Counted from the first letter of the stretch, positions 8,062-18,543 are shown. The stretch: 64,000 nucleotides of DNA from Brucella pecoris (GCF_006376675.1 NZ_VEWK01000004.1:1-64000); one strand, 5' to 3'. Numbers and translations: made by a program. The notes: a model not told the origin generated them from the letters alone.

Positions 8062-8939
8062 GCCGCCGCCCCCTTCATCAAAAGAATGTCGTTCCAGTCG
8101 TGACCGTCTGGGGCAGGCAACAGGCTGACCTTTCGGCCTTCTGCCGTGGCGCGTGTGGCTAAAGCTTTGCCAGCTTCCCGGCCCGCTGCATCTCCATCCG
8201 TGGCAACTGTCAGCAATGCCGGACTATCCGGCAATGAGAGAGATTTCATTCCACTGGTTGATAATGCGGCCCATACGGACACAGAACCGCGCACAAGCCC
8301 TGACAGAAGCGACAGGCCGGTTTCTATTCCTTCGCATACAATCAGCTTGTCATTACCTTGAGACAGCCGCACCGCGCCGCCTGCTACAGTTCCGAGCATT
8401 GCCTTTGCTGGTTCAATCTGGGCTTTGCCGAGACCATCAGCACGCAGATAAGTGCGATGAACCGCAAGCCGTGTAGCACCCTCGACCAGCGCAACCAGCG
8501 CAGGAAAACGATTGCGTGAAGGGTGCCAGCAATCAGGATGAAAGCGCAGACTGTCTGCATGCTCGCAGGTGATGCCGCGATGCCTGAGATATGTTTCCGC
8601 TATCGTGCCACGAATAGGGCGAGCATCACGCCAGCAAGAAAGTGCCAACGCTTCCTTGCGTTCGGCTTCCTCAATCTCGGATTGTCTGATGCGCTCCAAA
8701 TCGGCAGCAGAAGGTGGGGAATAGTTGCCCTCGCCCTCAACCAGTCCAAGCCCTTTGAGGCTATCGAGAATGTGCGTGAACTCACAACCGGAATGGCAGC
8801 GCAGTAACAGCCTGCCGTCCGTTCCATCTGACAGGCTCAAGCTTGGGCGCTTGTCACCATGTGCCGGACAGCGCGCAACACCATACCGGCCATGCCAGTG
8901 ACCACCCAGAGCGCGGGTAATCTCTCTGGCTTTCTTCAT
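8058..8939 (-). CDS. Phage DNA primase with CHC2 zinc finger and Toprim domain
   Basis: A 293-residue primase that would make RNA primers for element replication. The zinc-binding site uses Cys24, His27, Cys48 and Cys52 ([10 protein letters not shown]... RCHSGC). A linker of the kind seen in Toprim-containing phage proteins follows. The Toprim domain starts near 199 with [10 protein letters not shown] (Glu203) and continues to the DGD motif at 248-250 in VATDGDAAG. No helicase domain is fused, and the DUF3631 ATPase next door may supply that activity. It overlaps both neighbours by four bases, giving a tightly coupled three-gene replication unit. Confidence 0.88.
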   Translation of the reverse strand: MKKAREITRALGGHWHGRYGVARCPAHGDKRPSLSLSDGTDGRLLLRCHSGCEFTHILDSLKGLGLVEGEGNYSPPSAADLERIRQSEIEEAERKEALALSCWRDARPIRGTIAETYLRHRGITCEHADSLRFHPDCWHPSRNRFPALVALVEGATRLAVHRTYLRADGLGKAQIEPAKAMLGTVAGGAVRLSQGNDKLIVCEGIETGLSLLSGLVRGSVSVWAALSTSGMKSLSLPDSPALLTVATDGDAAGREAGKALATRATAEGRKVSLLPAPDGHDWNDILLMKGAAA

Positions 8940-9253
8940 TCTGCTGCCTCCGCATCCAGTTCAGGACAGGAAACCTCCGAGCGCAGAACATAGCGGGCAT
9001 GCGTGCCGCTGAATGGGCCGGTATGTTCTTCATGCACTGTTTCGATATTGACGCCGAAGCTGCGCAGCTTGAACACATAGGCCGACCAGCGCGGAACCGG
9101 GTTGTCGATAGGTGTGCAGCCAGCGTCACCAGCATTGATAAGGTTTTCCAGCGCCCAACGGTCACGGCCTTTCACGCGAATTGAAAAAGGCTCTGCCCCG
9201 CGATTGATCACGCGATAAATCCGAGAACCCCAGAGAGAATTTTTAGAAGTCAT
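8936..9253 (-). CDS. Winged-helix-type hypothetical protein, first gene of replication operon
   Basis: A 105-residue protein starting at an ATG with AAAGGAT upstream. The sequence [19 protein letters not shown], followed by [20 protein letters not shown], has the helix-helix-strand pattern of small winged-helix proteins found before primases in rhizobial prophages. It ends by overlapping the primase start (ATGA). It could regulate or load the replication proteins. The family assignment rests on pattern only. Confidence 0.55.
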   Translation of the reverse strand: MTSKNSLWGSRIYRVINRGAEPFSIRVKGRDRWALENLINAGDAGCTPIDNPVPRWSAYVFKLRSFGVNIETVHEEHTGPFSGTHARYVLRSEVSCPELDAEAAE

Positions 9254-9270
9254 CTGCCTATCCTTTGGAA

Positions 9271-9357
9271 TTGCACCAAAGAACGGGAAGGGCTATTGTC
9301 GTTGAGAGAGTTCAATAAGCCCTTCGGCCCCGTCCTTGTCTGGCGGGGTCGTTTTTT
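9271..9357 (+). ncRNA. Candidate small plus-strand RNA with promoter and intrinsic terminator
   Basis: On the plus strand, TTGCAC (9271-9276) and TATTGT (9294-9299) are spaced by exactly 17 bases, a fair sigma-70 promoter. About 28 bases further, CCCCG (9328-9332) pairs with CGGGG (9344-9348), and a run of six Ts follows (9352-9357): an intrinsic terminator with no plus-strand gene in front of it. The implied RNA is about 50 nucleotides and is antisense to the leader between alpA and the replication operon. Expression is inferred. Confidence 0.35.
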
Positions 9358-9550
9358 ATGCGGCGTGGCGTTTGGCTTTGGCGTCTTCGATTGCTGCGTT
9401 GATTTCCGACTGCGCCCAGCGGGAAAGACTACCCATCTTGATAGGCTTCGGCAGCGTACCGTCAGCGATGCGACGGTAAAATGTTGGAATGCTCACCTGA
9501 AGGATTTTTGCACCTTCACGGGCAGTCAAAAGTGGGTCTGTGATTTGCAT
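9356..9550 (-). CDS. AlpA-family transcriptional regulator / excisionase-like protein
   Basis: A 64-residue MerR-like helix-turn-helix protein of the AlpA/excisionase class. The motif LTAREGAKILQVSIPTFYRR (residues 8-27) is the DNA-recognition helix region, and MGSLSRWAQSEINAAIEDAK follows as usual in this family. AlpA proteins regulate integrase genes or act as directionality factors in P4-like elements. Here it sits between the integrase pair and the replication operon, all on one strand, and the upstream gap carries a palindrome that could be its target. Confidence 0.85.
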   Translation of the reverse strand: MQITDPLLTAREGAKILQVSIPTFYRRIADGTLPKPIKMGSLSRWAQSEINAAIEDAKAKRHAA

Positions 9551-9631
9551 GCTTCATCCTCGAAATCAGTTGATACGAGGTGAAAGGTGCTGGAACAAAC
9601 CAACAACAAATAGTCTACCAGAATTAAAAAG

Positions 9632-9643
9632 CGTATCGATACG
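9632..9643. promoter_or_regulatory. 12-bp perfect palindrome upstream of alpA
   Basis: CGTATCGATACG is a perfect palindrome lying just past the stop of the unknown gene and about 80 bases upstream of alpA. A half-site (GATACG) recurs at 9572-9577, where both copies are followed by a GGTG. The arrangement suits an operator or excisionase site. Function is inferred. Confidence 0.35.
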
Positions 9644-9646
9644 GTG

Positions 9647-10585
9647 TCATGATTTCGCCTTTCGCCTGCCGGGACGCTTCATCGTGGGATCAATTTCAGA
9701 GGCTGCGGACCAATGTTTACCGAACTGACGCTCCGACCAATTAGGATAAAGCATCAGCCTGATTTCCTGCTTGGAAAGAAGTGGGTTATCCCTATAGGCG
9801 TCAAGAATAGCCATTTTGGGGGGCAAAAGATTGCCTTGATCGCGGCTACTCACGTCCGGCAATACTTGTTCGATCATTTTTTGCCACGCAACTGGGGCGA
9901 GAAGACGACAGCCATCAAACGGCGATAATACTTTCAATATCGAACGTAACGAACCATCTTCTAAACAATTAAGAGCCGCCGCCATCCTTCCCCAGTCCTC
10001 CGGATCGTCAATTATGTTCAATATTTTGAGTTTGGTTCGTTCGCCCATCAGAGCGTCCATGGACGCCAAGAAACTGTAGGCTCTATCTAGATCAACGGCG
10101 CAAGTTCCCCAATTTATCAGGGGGATAGCACCGTAAACACGAAGGACAGCCATCAACACGTTGCTAGACCCATCGTCAAAGATACGGCATTTGGAAAAAG
10201 CTGAGTGCCAATAATCTAAACGCAATGAGTCCCATCCGAAAACCATTTCGTCACGGCTAACTAATCCGCTTTCCACCACCTGCATCCGAGGCGCACTGAA
10301 CTCTTGGCAAGGAGTAAACTTTTGTCTTGGTCTCGTAATTATCGCCGGATAACTACAAACCCGGCCATCTTTCGACAGTATGTAAACGCACTGCTCCTTG
10401 TTGATACGCTGAAATAAATCATAAATTACGTACTTGGCAGCAACCGCTGCCGTCCAAGTTGGTAACACCCCGTGCTTCAAGTCGTCCGCTGTCAGGTTCA
10501 GAGCTGCTGGCAATCTAATCCTAATCGAGAACTCAATCTGTTTATAAATCTCCAGCAGCGGAACGTAATTTTTGTCCTCTATCAA
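9647..10585 (-). CDS. Unknown protein cotranscribed with the integrase (312 aa)
   Basis: I do not recognise this protein. It has no signal peptide and no clear membrane segment. The C-terminal 60 residues (NPLLSKQEIRLMLYPNWSERQFGKHW, then a basic MKRPGRRKAKS tail) look like a helix-turn-helix with a positively charged end, so DNA or RNA binding is possible. It starts two bases after the integrase stop and must be translated from the same message. Its codon use is AT-richer than that of the integrase. Possible roles include a recombination accessory factor or a defence or exclusion cargo protein, but nothing in the sequence decides between them. Confidence 0.6.
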   Translation of the reverse strand: MIEDKNYVPLLEIYKQIEFSIRIRLPAALNLTADDLKHGVLPTWTAAVAAKYVIYDLFQRINKEQCVYILSKDGRVCSYPAIITRPRQKFTPCQEFSAPRMQVVESGLVSRDEMVFGWDSLRLDYWHSAFSKCRIFDDGSSNVLMAVLRVYGAIPLINWGTCAVDLDRAYSFLASMDALMGERTKLKILNIIDDPEDWGRMAAALNCLEDGSLRSILKVLSPFDGCRLLAPVAWQKMIEQVLPDVSSRDQGNLLPPKMAILDAYRDNPLLSKQEIRLMLYPNWSERQFGKHWSAASEIDPTMKRPGRRKAKS

Positions 10586-10587
10586 TT

Positions 10588-11778
10588 TCAGCCCCCAAAC
10601 ATCTTAACAACATTGTCATTCACTTCGGAAATGAACCCCGCCCATCGCTCCATCAAAACGCGCCGCTGTTCCAAGAAATCAGTGCGTCGATAGGAGCGCT
10701 CGACCTTACCGCCCACCGTATGAGCGAGAATGGTTTCAGCAATGTCATGAGGTGTGGTTGTAGTTTCAGCAATCCAGTCCCGTAAGCTGGAGCGGAAACC
10801 ATGAGGGCGATAATCCATCCCGGCGCGTTCCATGTATGCCGCCATCGTCATGTCGCTGATAACGCCTTTGCGAATGCTTGGAAAAAGGAAACCGTCACGC
10901 GCATGTCGGCGCGCCTGTTCGATTACGATCAAGGCTTCCTGTGAAAGCGGGACGCGAAAATCTGATGTTTTCCCCTCCTCGCCTTTCATGGCGTCACCGG
11001 GAATCGTCCAAACATCGCCTTCGATCTGGCTTTCGTGAATGAAACGCAATGGCCCAGACCGAACGCCAGTCAGGATAAGCAGGCGCATCGCAAGGTGCGT
11101 CACGCTGCCATCCTTCAATGATGCGTAAAAGGCTGAAACCTCCTGCCACGGCATAGCCGGGATATGCTTGACTGCATGGCGTTGTTTACCAAGAAGCGCA
11201 CGGGCCTTTTCCGTGGCCTGCAAATCCACATCCAGACCGAGGGCAGCGGCATGTCTCATGCAGATGGCTAGGCGACCAAGAGCCTTTTCTGCTGTTGCTG
11301 CCTTTGAATGCCAGATTGGGGAAAGGGTTTCGCGAATATCGTTCTGATGGATTTCTGCAACTGGAACCTTGCCGAGCTTTGGCAACACATGAAGCTCAAG
11401 CGGACTGAACCAGCGCCCATTCTCGCCATCGCCCTTCAACTCTGCCTTTCGGCTTTCAAAGGCCGCCTTCGCTATGTCTTCCAACAAATGAAGGTTGCGG
11501 GCAGCTTCGCGTCTGTGGCGTTCACGCTCATTGATCGGGTCAATATTCTGCCGAACAAGGCCACGCCATTTTTCCGCATCTTCGCGCGCTGCCTTCAATG
11601 AAACGATGGGATAGGAGCCAAGGCCCATTTCCCGCTTGCGCCCATGAAGGGTAAAAATGAAAATCCACTTTCCAGCACCTTCCGATTTCTTCTGCAGGTA
11701 TAGTCCGGCACCATCGCAATATTTGCCCGCCTTCATCTTGGCGACAGCCAGCGCACTCAATCGGTTCACCGCGCCCAT
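10588..11778 (-). CDS. int: Tyrosine site-specific integrase (DUF4102/P4-type)
   Basis: A 396-residue phage-type integrase that recombines element and chromosomal attachment sites. The N-terminal 90 residues (YCDGAGLYLQ, ATG-proximal) form the DUF4102 arm-binding domain of P4-like integrases. A core-binding domain follows, and the catalytic domain contains Arg240 (TGVRSGP), His326 and Arg329 (HGFRSSLRDW), His353 (LAHTVGG) and the nucleophile Tyr363 (RSYRRTD). All five catalytic positions are intact. The start ATG lies at the element's right edge, facing inward from the core gene at 12013. Confidence 0.93.
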   Translation of the reverse strand: MGAVNRLSALAVAKMKAGKYCDGAGLYLQKKSEGAGKWIFIFTLHGRKREMGLGSYPIVSLKAAREDAEKWRGLVRQNIDPINERERHRREAARNLHLLEDIAKAAFESRKAELKGDGENGRWFSPLELHVLPKLGKVPVAEIHQNDIRETLSPIWHSKAATAEKALGRLAICMRHAAALGLDVDLQATEKARALLGKQRHAVKHIPAMPWQEVSAFYASLKDGSVTHLAMRLLILTGVRSGPLRFIHESQIEGDVWTIPGDAMKGEEGKTSDFRVPLSQEALIVIEQARRHARDGFLFPSIRKGVISDMTMAAYMERAGMDYRPHGFRSSLRDWIAETTTTPHDIAETILAHTVGGKVERSYRRTDFLEQRRVLMERWAGFISEVNDNVVKMFGG

Positions 11779-11875
11779 GCATATCGCCCTTCCCGCGCTT
11801 GATGGTCATAACGCCGATTTCTCAGCCCCTACCACGGCCCCTATCTCTGCTTGCGCTTCGGTGAGATTTAACGAT

Positions 11876-11925
11876 AAGCCATGATATTGAACGTAACAAG
11901 AACACGCCTATTGTTCAATGGGCTT
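11876..11925. promoter_or_regulatory. Inverted repeats upstream of the integrase (arm-site or operator candidates)
   Basis: ATTGAAC (11886-11892) and GTTCAAT (11913-11919) form a perfect inverted repeat flanked by AAGCC (11876-11880) and GGCTT (11921-11925), which also pair. Two TACAATG-like direct copies follow at about 11930-11960. The 234-base gap between the integrase and the core gene otherwise shows no gene and no tRNA. Integrase arm sites or an integrase operator are the likely uses. Confidence 0.35.
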
Positions 11926-12012
11926 GATATACAATGATAAAAGGTGATTTACAATGTAATTTCAATTAGTTGCAGACCACCCGCACCAATCGTCCCACCA
12001 CAAGTTTTCTCG

Positions 12013-13891
<1,879 letters not shown>

Positions 13892-13947
13892 TCGTGCTCT
13901 CCTGGCTGCCTGATGCCCGATGATGCGCGTCTCCCCGTCGCAACGCA

Positions 13948-13961
13948 TTGACGCGGATCAA
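13948..13961 (-). promoter_or_regulatory. FNR/FixK-type box upstream of the universal stress gene
   Basis: TTGACGCGGATCAA matches the TTGAT-N4-ATCAA consensus of Fnr/FixK/FnrN with one change. Its centre is about 63 bases from the start codon at 13891. That is compatible with a transcription start about 22 bases before the ATG and the usual activator position near minus 41.5. The opposite gene cysK lies 172 bases away. Oxygen control is inferred. Confidence 0.55.
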
Positions 13962-14133
13962 TCGAGCTTTAACCCAAGCTAATACGCCAACTCCCAATTA
14001 TGATGGAATTTACTTCCAATTTATTCGATTATAAAGAATAAATTTCTAAACTTGATACGACAAGCGCATATACCCAACTATGCTTTTGCGCAGTTTCCTC
14101 TTAAACTTTGCGCGACAAAAGGGAGATCACGCC

Positions 14134-15120
14134 ATGAACAAGCCCCTGAACGAACCGAAAGCCGGTAAAACCGCAGGTCGCGGCCGCATTTATGATTCCA
14201 TTCTCGACACAATCGGCAACACCCCACTTGTGCGCATCGACAAGTTTGCCAAGGAAAAGGGCGTGGAAGCCAACCTTCTCGCCAAGCTTGAATTCTTCAA
14301 TCCGCTGGCAAGTGTGAAGGACCGCATCGGCCTGGCACTGATCGAAGCGCTTGAACGCGATGGCAAGGCTGTACCGGGCAAGACGGTCTTCGTCGAACCC
14401 ACTTCCGGCAATACAGGCATCGCGCTTGCCTTTGCCGCAGCAGCCAAGGGCTATCGCCTCGTCCTCACCATGCCGGAAACCATGTCGGTGGAGCGTCGCA
14501 AACTTCTCAAGCTCCTTGGCGCTGAACTGGTTTTGACCGAGGGCGCCAAAGGCATGAAGGGCGCTATCGCAGAAGCGGAAGCCATTGCAGAAGGCAATCC
14601 GAACGCGATCATCCCACAACAGTTCGAAAACCCTGCCAACCCCGAAATTCATCGTCTGACAACGGCGGAGGAAATCTGGAACGACACCAATGGCGAAGCC
14701 GATATCCTGATCTCCGGCATCGGAACCGGTGGCACAATTACCGGCGTCGGTCAGGTCATCAAGGGACGCAAACCGTCCTTCAAGGTGATCGCGGTGGAGC
14801 CGAAGGATTCACCCGTTCTTTCGGGCGGAACACCAGGCCCGCACAAGATTCAGGGCATCGGCGCAGGCTTTGCCCCAAAGACGCTTGATACCGGCATCTA
14901 TGACGAAGTCGTTCAGGTTTCCAACGACGATGCTTTCGCCAATGCACGCCTGCTCGCCCGCCTCGAAGGCATTCCGGTTGGCATTTCTTCCGGCGCTGCT
15001 CTGGCGGCTGCCGTCGAGATCGGCAAACGTCCGGAAAATGCTGGCAAGAACATCGTCATCATCATTCCATCCTTTGCCGAGCGCTATCTTTCGACCGCGC
15101 TGTTCGAGGGCCTCGAATAG
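14134..15120 (+). CDS. cysK: Cysteine synthase A (O-acetylserine sulfhydrylase)
   Basis: Makes L-cysteine from O-acetylserine and sulfide with PLP. The start is set at ATG 14134 (MNKPLNEPK), which has AAAGGGAG upstream. The PLP lysine is Lys62 in [11 protein letters not shown]. The substrate loop TSGNTG lies at 90-95 and the phosphate loop GTGGTITG in the second half. The length of 328 residues is normal for the family. It is transcribed alone and ends in a strong terminator with a GCAA tetraloop. Confidence 0.95.
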   Translation: MNKPLNEPKAGKTAGRGRIYDSILDTIGNTPLVRIDKFAKEKGVEANLLAKLEFFNPLASVKDRIGLALIEALERDGKAVPGKTVFVEPTSGNTGIALAFAAAAKGYRLVLTMPETMSVERRKLLKLLGAELVLTEGAKGMKGAIAEAEAIAEGNPNAIIPQQFENPANPEIHRLTTAEEIWNDTNGEADILISGIGTGGTITGVGQVIKGRKPSFKVIAVEPKDSPVLSGGTPGPHKIQGIGAGFAPKTLDTGIYDEVVQVSNDDAFANARLLARLEGIPVGISSGAALAAAVEIGKRPENAGKNIVIIIPSFAERYLSTALFEGLE

Positions 15121-15150
15121 CCCGTTTCACGAGCGCGGTCTCAAAAGACA

Positions 15151-15180
15151 AAAGCCAGAGCGGGCAACCGTTCTGGCTTT
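15151..15180 (+). terminator. Terminator of cysK with GCAA tetraloop
   Basis: A 13-bp stem (one G-U pair) closes a GCAA tetraloop. The descending arm ends in TTT followed by ACTTT. It lies 30 bases after the cysK stop. The A-run on the other arm means it could also act on the minus strand. Confidence 0.75.
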
Positions 15181-15235
15181 ACTTTAAACGTACCTGCTGT
15201 GCGTCAAACGAACGGGAAGGCTTTAAGCGCTCATA

Positions 15236-15364
15236 TCAATGATGCGTACGTGCCGCGCAAGCCGGACCAGGTCCACGCATATAATGACGCTCGGGCCGAT
15301 AGCTCGGTACGACGAACTCACGGATGACATTAACGCTGTCACGCAACTGAACAAGAATGCTCAT
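15236..15364 (-). CDS. Possible small protein (42 aa) in the cysK-hydroxybutyryl-CoA dehydrogenase gap
   Basis: The 500-base gap after cysK holds one plausible small gene. It starts at the ATG at 15364, with GAAGG eight bases upstream, and encodes 42 residues (MSILVQLRDSVNVIREFVVP, then an Arg/His/Pro-rich tail). It ends near the cysK terminator, which can act in both directions. It resembles no family I know. The rest of the gap (15365-15570) is AT-rich and shows no other frame. Confidence 0.35.
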   Translation of the reverse strand: MSILVQLRDSVNVIREFVVPSYRPERHYMRGPGPACAARTHH

Positions 15365-15574
15365 CGTCTTAACCTTCGTCAAAAACACGCTATTCGGAAT
15401 GGATGCTCGTCATGTCCCGTTCAATCGGGACCATGAAACGTTGTTCATTTCCGAACATCTTAATGAAAACTTTAACAATCAAAGATGAATAAGCTCTGAA
15501 CCTTTATGGTTAAGGGTAAGTTAATGGTAAGGATGTTGAAGCTTTCCACAGGTCGCGAATTGCTGCCACAATTG

Positions 15575-15602
15575 AAAAAGGCCGGATTGAACCGGCCTTT
15601 TC
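15575..15602. terminator. Bidirectional terminator after hydroxybutyryl-CoA dehydrogenase
   Basis: AAAAAGGCCGG and CCGGCCTTTT form a stem around a six-base loop (ATTGAA), with an A-run on one side and a T-run on the other. It lies 20 bases past the stop at 15623 and ends that minus-strand transcript. Confidence 0.75.
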
Positions 15603-15622
15603 CGTGCGAAAGATTATGTGTC

Positions 15623-16504
15623 TTACCGCGTCGGAACCGGATGCTCGCCACGATAATCGTAAAAGCCACGGCCCGTCTTGCGTCCCAGCCAGCCTGCCTC
15701 GACATATTTGACCAGAAGCGGACATGGGCGATATTTGGAATCCGCCAGCCCGTCATGCAGAACCTGCATGATCGAAAGACAGGTATCGAGACCGATGAAA
15801 TCGGCGAGCTGTAGCGGCCCCATTGGATGGTTGGCGCCAAGCTTCATGGCCGTATCAATCGCCTCGACGCTGCCGACACCTTCGTAAAGCGTGTAGATAG
15901 CCTCATTGATCATCGGCAAAAGGATACGGTTGACGATAAAGGCCGGGAAATCCTCGGCAACGGTTATCGTCTTGCCAAGCGCGGTTACGAAATCGTTCGA
16001 TTTGCGGAAGGTTTCCTCATCGGTGGCAATGCCGCGCACCAGTTCGACAAGCTTCATCACCGGCACAGGATTCATGAAATGAATGCCGATAAAACGCTCA
16101 GGACGATCGGTCGTGGAGGCGAGACGCGTGATCGAGATCGACGACGTGTTGGTCGCGAGGATCGCCTGCGGGTTCAAAGCCGAGCAAAGCTGCGCAAAGA
16201 TCTTGCGCTTGACGGTTTCGTCTTCGGTTGCCGCTTCGATGGCGAGATCGACGCCAGCCAGATCAGCCATGGAATTTGCCGGACGGATCAGCTTCATCGC
16301 TGCGGCGCGCTGATCTTCAAGCAGTTTGCCGGAAGAAACCTGACGCGCCATGTTGCCATTGATGGTGGCAATGCCCTTTTCGAGCCGGTCCGCTGCCGCA
16401 TCGTGAAGAAGCACATCGAACCCGGCCAGCGCGCATACATGAGCAATACCGCTGCCCATCTGTCCTGCGCCGACCACCCCTACCGTCTTGATTGCCACAG
16501 TCAT
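15623..16504 (-). CDS. 3-hydroxybutyryl-CoA dehydrogenase
   Basis: Oxidises 3-hydroxyacyl-CoA (short chain) with NAD(P), in beta-oxidation, butyrate or polyhydroxybutyrate-linked metabolism. The N-terminal Rossmann motif [11 protein letters not shown] begins near residue 9. [20 protein letters not shown] is the family signature around the catalytic histidine, and the C-terminal domain ([17 protein letters not shown]) is complete. The length of 293 residues is typical. It follows etfB-etfA on the same strand but is separated from etfA by a terminator, so it probably has its own promoter. Confidence 0.93.
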   Translation of the reverse strand: MTVAIKTVGVVGAGQMGSGIAHVCALAGFDVLLHDAAADRLEKGIATINGNMARQVSSGKLLEDQRAAAMKLIRPANSMADLAGVDLAIEAATEDETVKRKIFAQLCSALNPQAILATNTSSISITRLASTTDRPERFIGIHFMNPVPVMKLVELVRGIATDEETFRKSNDFVTALGKTITVAEDFPAFIVNRILLPMINEAIYTLYEGVGSVEAIDTAMKLGANHPMGPLQLADFIGLDTCLSIMQVLHDGLADSKYRPCPLLVKYVEAGWLGRKTGRGFYDYRGEHPVPTR

Positions 16505-16631
16505 AACTCCTTCATTCAGCCGCTCCGGAACGGAGCCGGGGCGAGTATACCAATTCCGTCCGAGACAGATACAGCTCTCATATTGCGAAAGGCAAAAACA
16601 GCGCTTTCATACCGGAGAGCTTCCCATAAAT

Positions 16632-16660
16632 AAAAAGCGGCGGGACCTGCCCGCCGCTTT
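16632..16660 (-). terminator. Terminator of the etfBA operon
   Basis: On the minus strand AAAGCGGCGGGC pairs with CCCGCCGCTTT around a short loop and is followed by TTTTTA. It starts nine bases after the etfA stop. Confidence 0.8.
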
Positions 16661-16668
16661 CTGATCGA

Positions 16669-17598
16669 TCAAAGCGCTTTTTGCAGTTCCGGCAGAACTG
16701 TAAAGAGATCACCGACGAGGCCGTAATCGGCGACCTGGAAGATCGGCGCTTCTTCGTCCTTGTTGATTGCCACGATGACGCGGGAGTCCTTCATGCCCGC
16801 CAGATGCTGGATCGCGCCGGAGATACCGACGGCGATGTAGAGATCCGGTGCAACCACCTTGCCCGTCTGACCGACCTGCCAGTCGTTCGGCGCATAGCCT
16901 GCATCGACCGCCGCACGGCTTGCGCCAACGGCTGCGCCGAGCTTGTCGGCAACAGGCAGGATCACCTCCTGGAATTTTTCGGCAGAACCAAGCGCACGAC
17001 CGCCCGAGATGATAATCTTGGCAGAGGTCAGTTCCGGACGGTCTGAATCCGAGAGCGCATTGCCCACGAAGCTCGACAACGCCGGATCGGCGGTTGCATT
17101 GACGCTTTCAACCGCAGCCGAACCGCCTTCGCCCGTTGCCTGGAACGAAGCCGTGCGTACCGTGATCACCTTCTTGGCATCGGTGGACTGTACCGTCTGG
17201 ATCGCGTTGCCCGCATAGATCGGGCGCTTGAACGTATCAGCCGACACAACTTCCATGATTTCCGAAAGCTGCATCACATCGAGAAGCGCTGCAACGCGCG
17301 GCAGGATGTTCTTGGCCGAGGTCGTCGCCGGCGCAATGATCGTGTCGTAATTGGCTGCCAGTTCCACGATGAGAGCTGCCGTCGGCTCGGCCAGACGGTT
17401 TTCCAGCGCATCGCTTTCAGCCAGCAGAACCTTGCGTACGCCCTTAAGCTTGGCGGCGGCATCGGCTGCAGCCTTCGCACCCTTGCCTGCAACCAGGACA
17501 TCAACATCGCCGCCGATCTGGGCGGCTGCCGTCAGCGCCTTGGCCGTCTGATCCGAAAGGGTTGCATTGTCGTGTTCGGCAATAAGAAGAATAGCCAT
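16669..17598 (-). CDS. etfA: Electron transfer flavoprotein, alpha subunit
   Basis: The FAD-carrying subunit of the heterodimer that takes electrons from acyl-CoA and related dehydrogenases and passes them to ETF:ubiquinone oxidoreductase. The C-terminal FAD domain is intact: [21 protein letters not shown], then [12 protein letters not shown] and [20 protein letters not shown]. At 309 residues it has the usual length. It is transcribed after etfB with a 23-base gap. Confidence 0.95.
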   Translation of the reverse strand: MAILLIAEHDNATLSDQTAKALTAAAQIGGDVDVLVAGKGAKAAADAAAKLKGVRKVLLAESDALENRLAEPTAALIVELAANYDTIIAPATTSAKNILPRVAALLDVMQLSEIMEVVSADTFKRPIYAGNAIQTVQSTDAKKVITVRTASFQATGEGGSAAVESVNATADPALSSFVGNALSDSDRPELTSAKIIISGGRALGSAEKFQEVILPVADKLGAAVGASRAAVDAGYAPNDWQVGQTGKVVAPDLYIAVGISGAIQHLAGMKDSRVIVAINKDEEAPIFQVADYGLVGDLFTVLPELQKAL

Positions 17599-17621
17599 TT
17601 ATCTCGTCCCTTCCGATTTCT

Positions 17622-18368
17622 TTAAAGTACGCCGTCGGCCTTGAGCTTCTCGACCAGTTCGGAAACGGAGCCGACCTTCACACCAGCCTTGCGGCCGCCC
17701 GGTTCTTCCGTCTTCAGGACCTTGAGACGTGCCGTTATATCAGCGCCGAAATCGGCAGGTGATTTTTCATCGAGCGGCTTCTTCTTGGCTTTCATGATGT
17801 TCGGCAGCGACGCATAACGCGGCTGGTTCAAACGAAGATCGACGGTAACGATTGCCGGAAGCTTCACGTCGATGGTCTGGAGACCGCCGTCAACTTCACG
17901 CGTTACCTTGGCCGAACCGTCGCCCAGTTCCACCTTCGAGGCAAAAGTTGCCTGACTCCAGTTAAGGAGCGCCGACAGCATCTGGCCAGTCTGGTTCGAA
18001 TCATCGTCGATGGCCTGCTTGCCGAGGAAGACGAGGTCCGGCTTTTCCGCATCGACCACGCCCTTCAGCACCTTGGCGACGCCGAGCGGTTCAACCGCTT
18101 CATCAACCTTGACCAGAATGGCACGATCAGCGCCCATGGCGAGCGCCGTGCGCAGCGTTTCCTGTGCCTGAGCCGGGCCAACTGAAACCGCAACGATTTC
18201 CGTCACCTTGCCCGCTTCCTTCAGTCGGATCGCTTCTTCAACTGCGATCTCGTCGAACGGATTCATCGACATCTTGACGTTCGCAAGCTCAACGCCCGAT
18301 CCGTCTCCCTTTACACGGATCTTTACGTTGTAATCGACAACCCGTTTCACTGCGACAAGGACTTTCAT
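17622..18368 (-). CDS. etfB: Electron transfer flavoprotein, beta subunit
   Basis: The AMP-binding partner of EtfA. The 248-residue protein starts [20 protein letters not shown] and contains the recognition-loop region (near residues 190-200, [17 protein letters not shown]) that docks with dehydrogenases. The lysines in that loop are the known target of METTL20-type methyltransferases, and a gene of that type lies at 54348. It is first in the operon, with GAGG before the ATG and a perfect 16-bp palindrome 160 bases upstream. Confidence 0.95.
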   Translation of the reverse strand: MKVLVAVKRVVDYNVKIRVKGDGSGVELANVKMSMNPFDEIAVEEAIRLKEAGKVTEIVAVSVGPAQAQETLRTALAMGADRAILVKVDEAVEPLGVAKVLKGVVDAEKPDLVFLGKQAIDDDSNQTGQMLSALLNWSQATFASKVELGDGSAKVTREVDGGLQTIDVKLPAIVTVDLRLNQPRYASLPNIMKAKKKPLDEKSPADFGADITARLKVLKTEEPGGRKAGVKVGSVSELVEKLKADGVL

Positions 18369-18527
18369 CCGCGATTACCTCTTCAATAACTCTTGCAGCA
18401 GGACTATGCCGCCGTGAACTCCCACCTGCATGTCAAAATCCGACATGAAAGCGGCACCGGCGCAACTTGGGTTATGGCGCAAATGCGCTGCCTATCCGCC
18501 GGGAACCGGCACGAAACCTAAAGACGG

Positions 18528-18543
18528 TTGACGTGCACGTCAA
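18528..18543 (-). promoter_or_regulatory. 16-bp perfect palindrome upstream of etfBA (LiuR-like operator candidate)
   Basis: TTGACGTGCACGTCAA is a perfect palindrome in the 350-base gap between etfB and queC. Its TTGACG can serve as a minus 35 for etfB, with TAGGTT 17 bases later. The shape matches operators of the MerR-family LiuR regulator, which controls branched-chain and fatty acid breakdown genes including etf in proteobacteria. The assignment is from memory of that consensus. The rest of the gap holds the queC promoter area and riboswitch. Confidence 0.45.

Larger units (their letters stand above)
1..11990. mobile_element. Integrated phage-derived element (prophage remnant or satellite), left end not seen
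   Basis: This stretch joins a tyrosine integrase, an AlpA-type regulator, a primase/ATPase replication module, small phage-like proteins and a tail tape-measure gene, nearly all on the minus strand. Three plus-strand cargo genes lie at the left. The right limit is placed between the integrase start (11778) and the stop of the core cystathionine-family gene (12013). The left limit may lie outside the window. I found no tRNA beside the integrase and no convincing direct repeat for an attachment site. Head, portal, terminase large subunit and lysis genes are not visible here, so a complete prophage is not supported by what can be seen. Confidence 0.75.

Noticed and set aside
11779..12012. tRNA or attachment-site direct repeat beside the integrase
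   Set aside because: No T-loop sequence or cloverleaf is visible, and no matching repeat was found at the left side of the element.
15827..16633. A 268-codon frame antisense to hydroxybutyryl-CoA dehydrogenase
   Set aside because: The opposite strand encodes an intact enzyme with all motifs, so this is a shadow frame.
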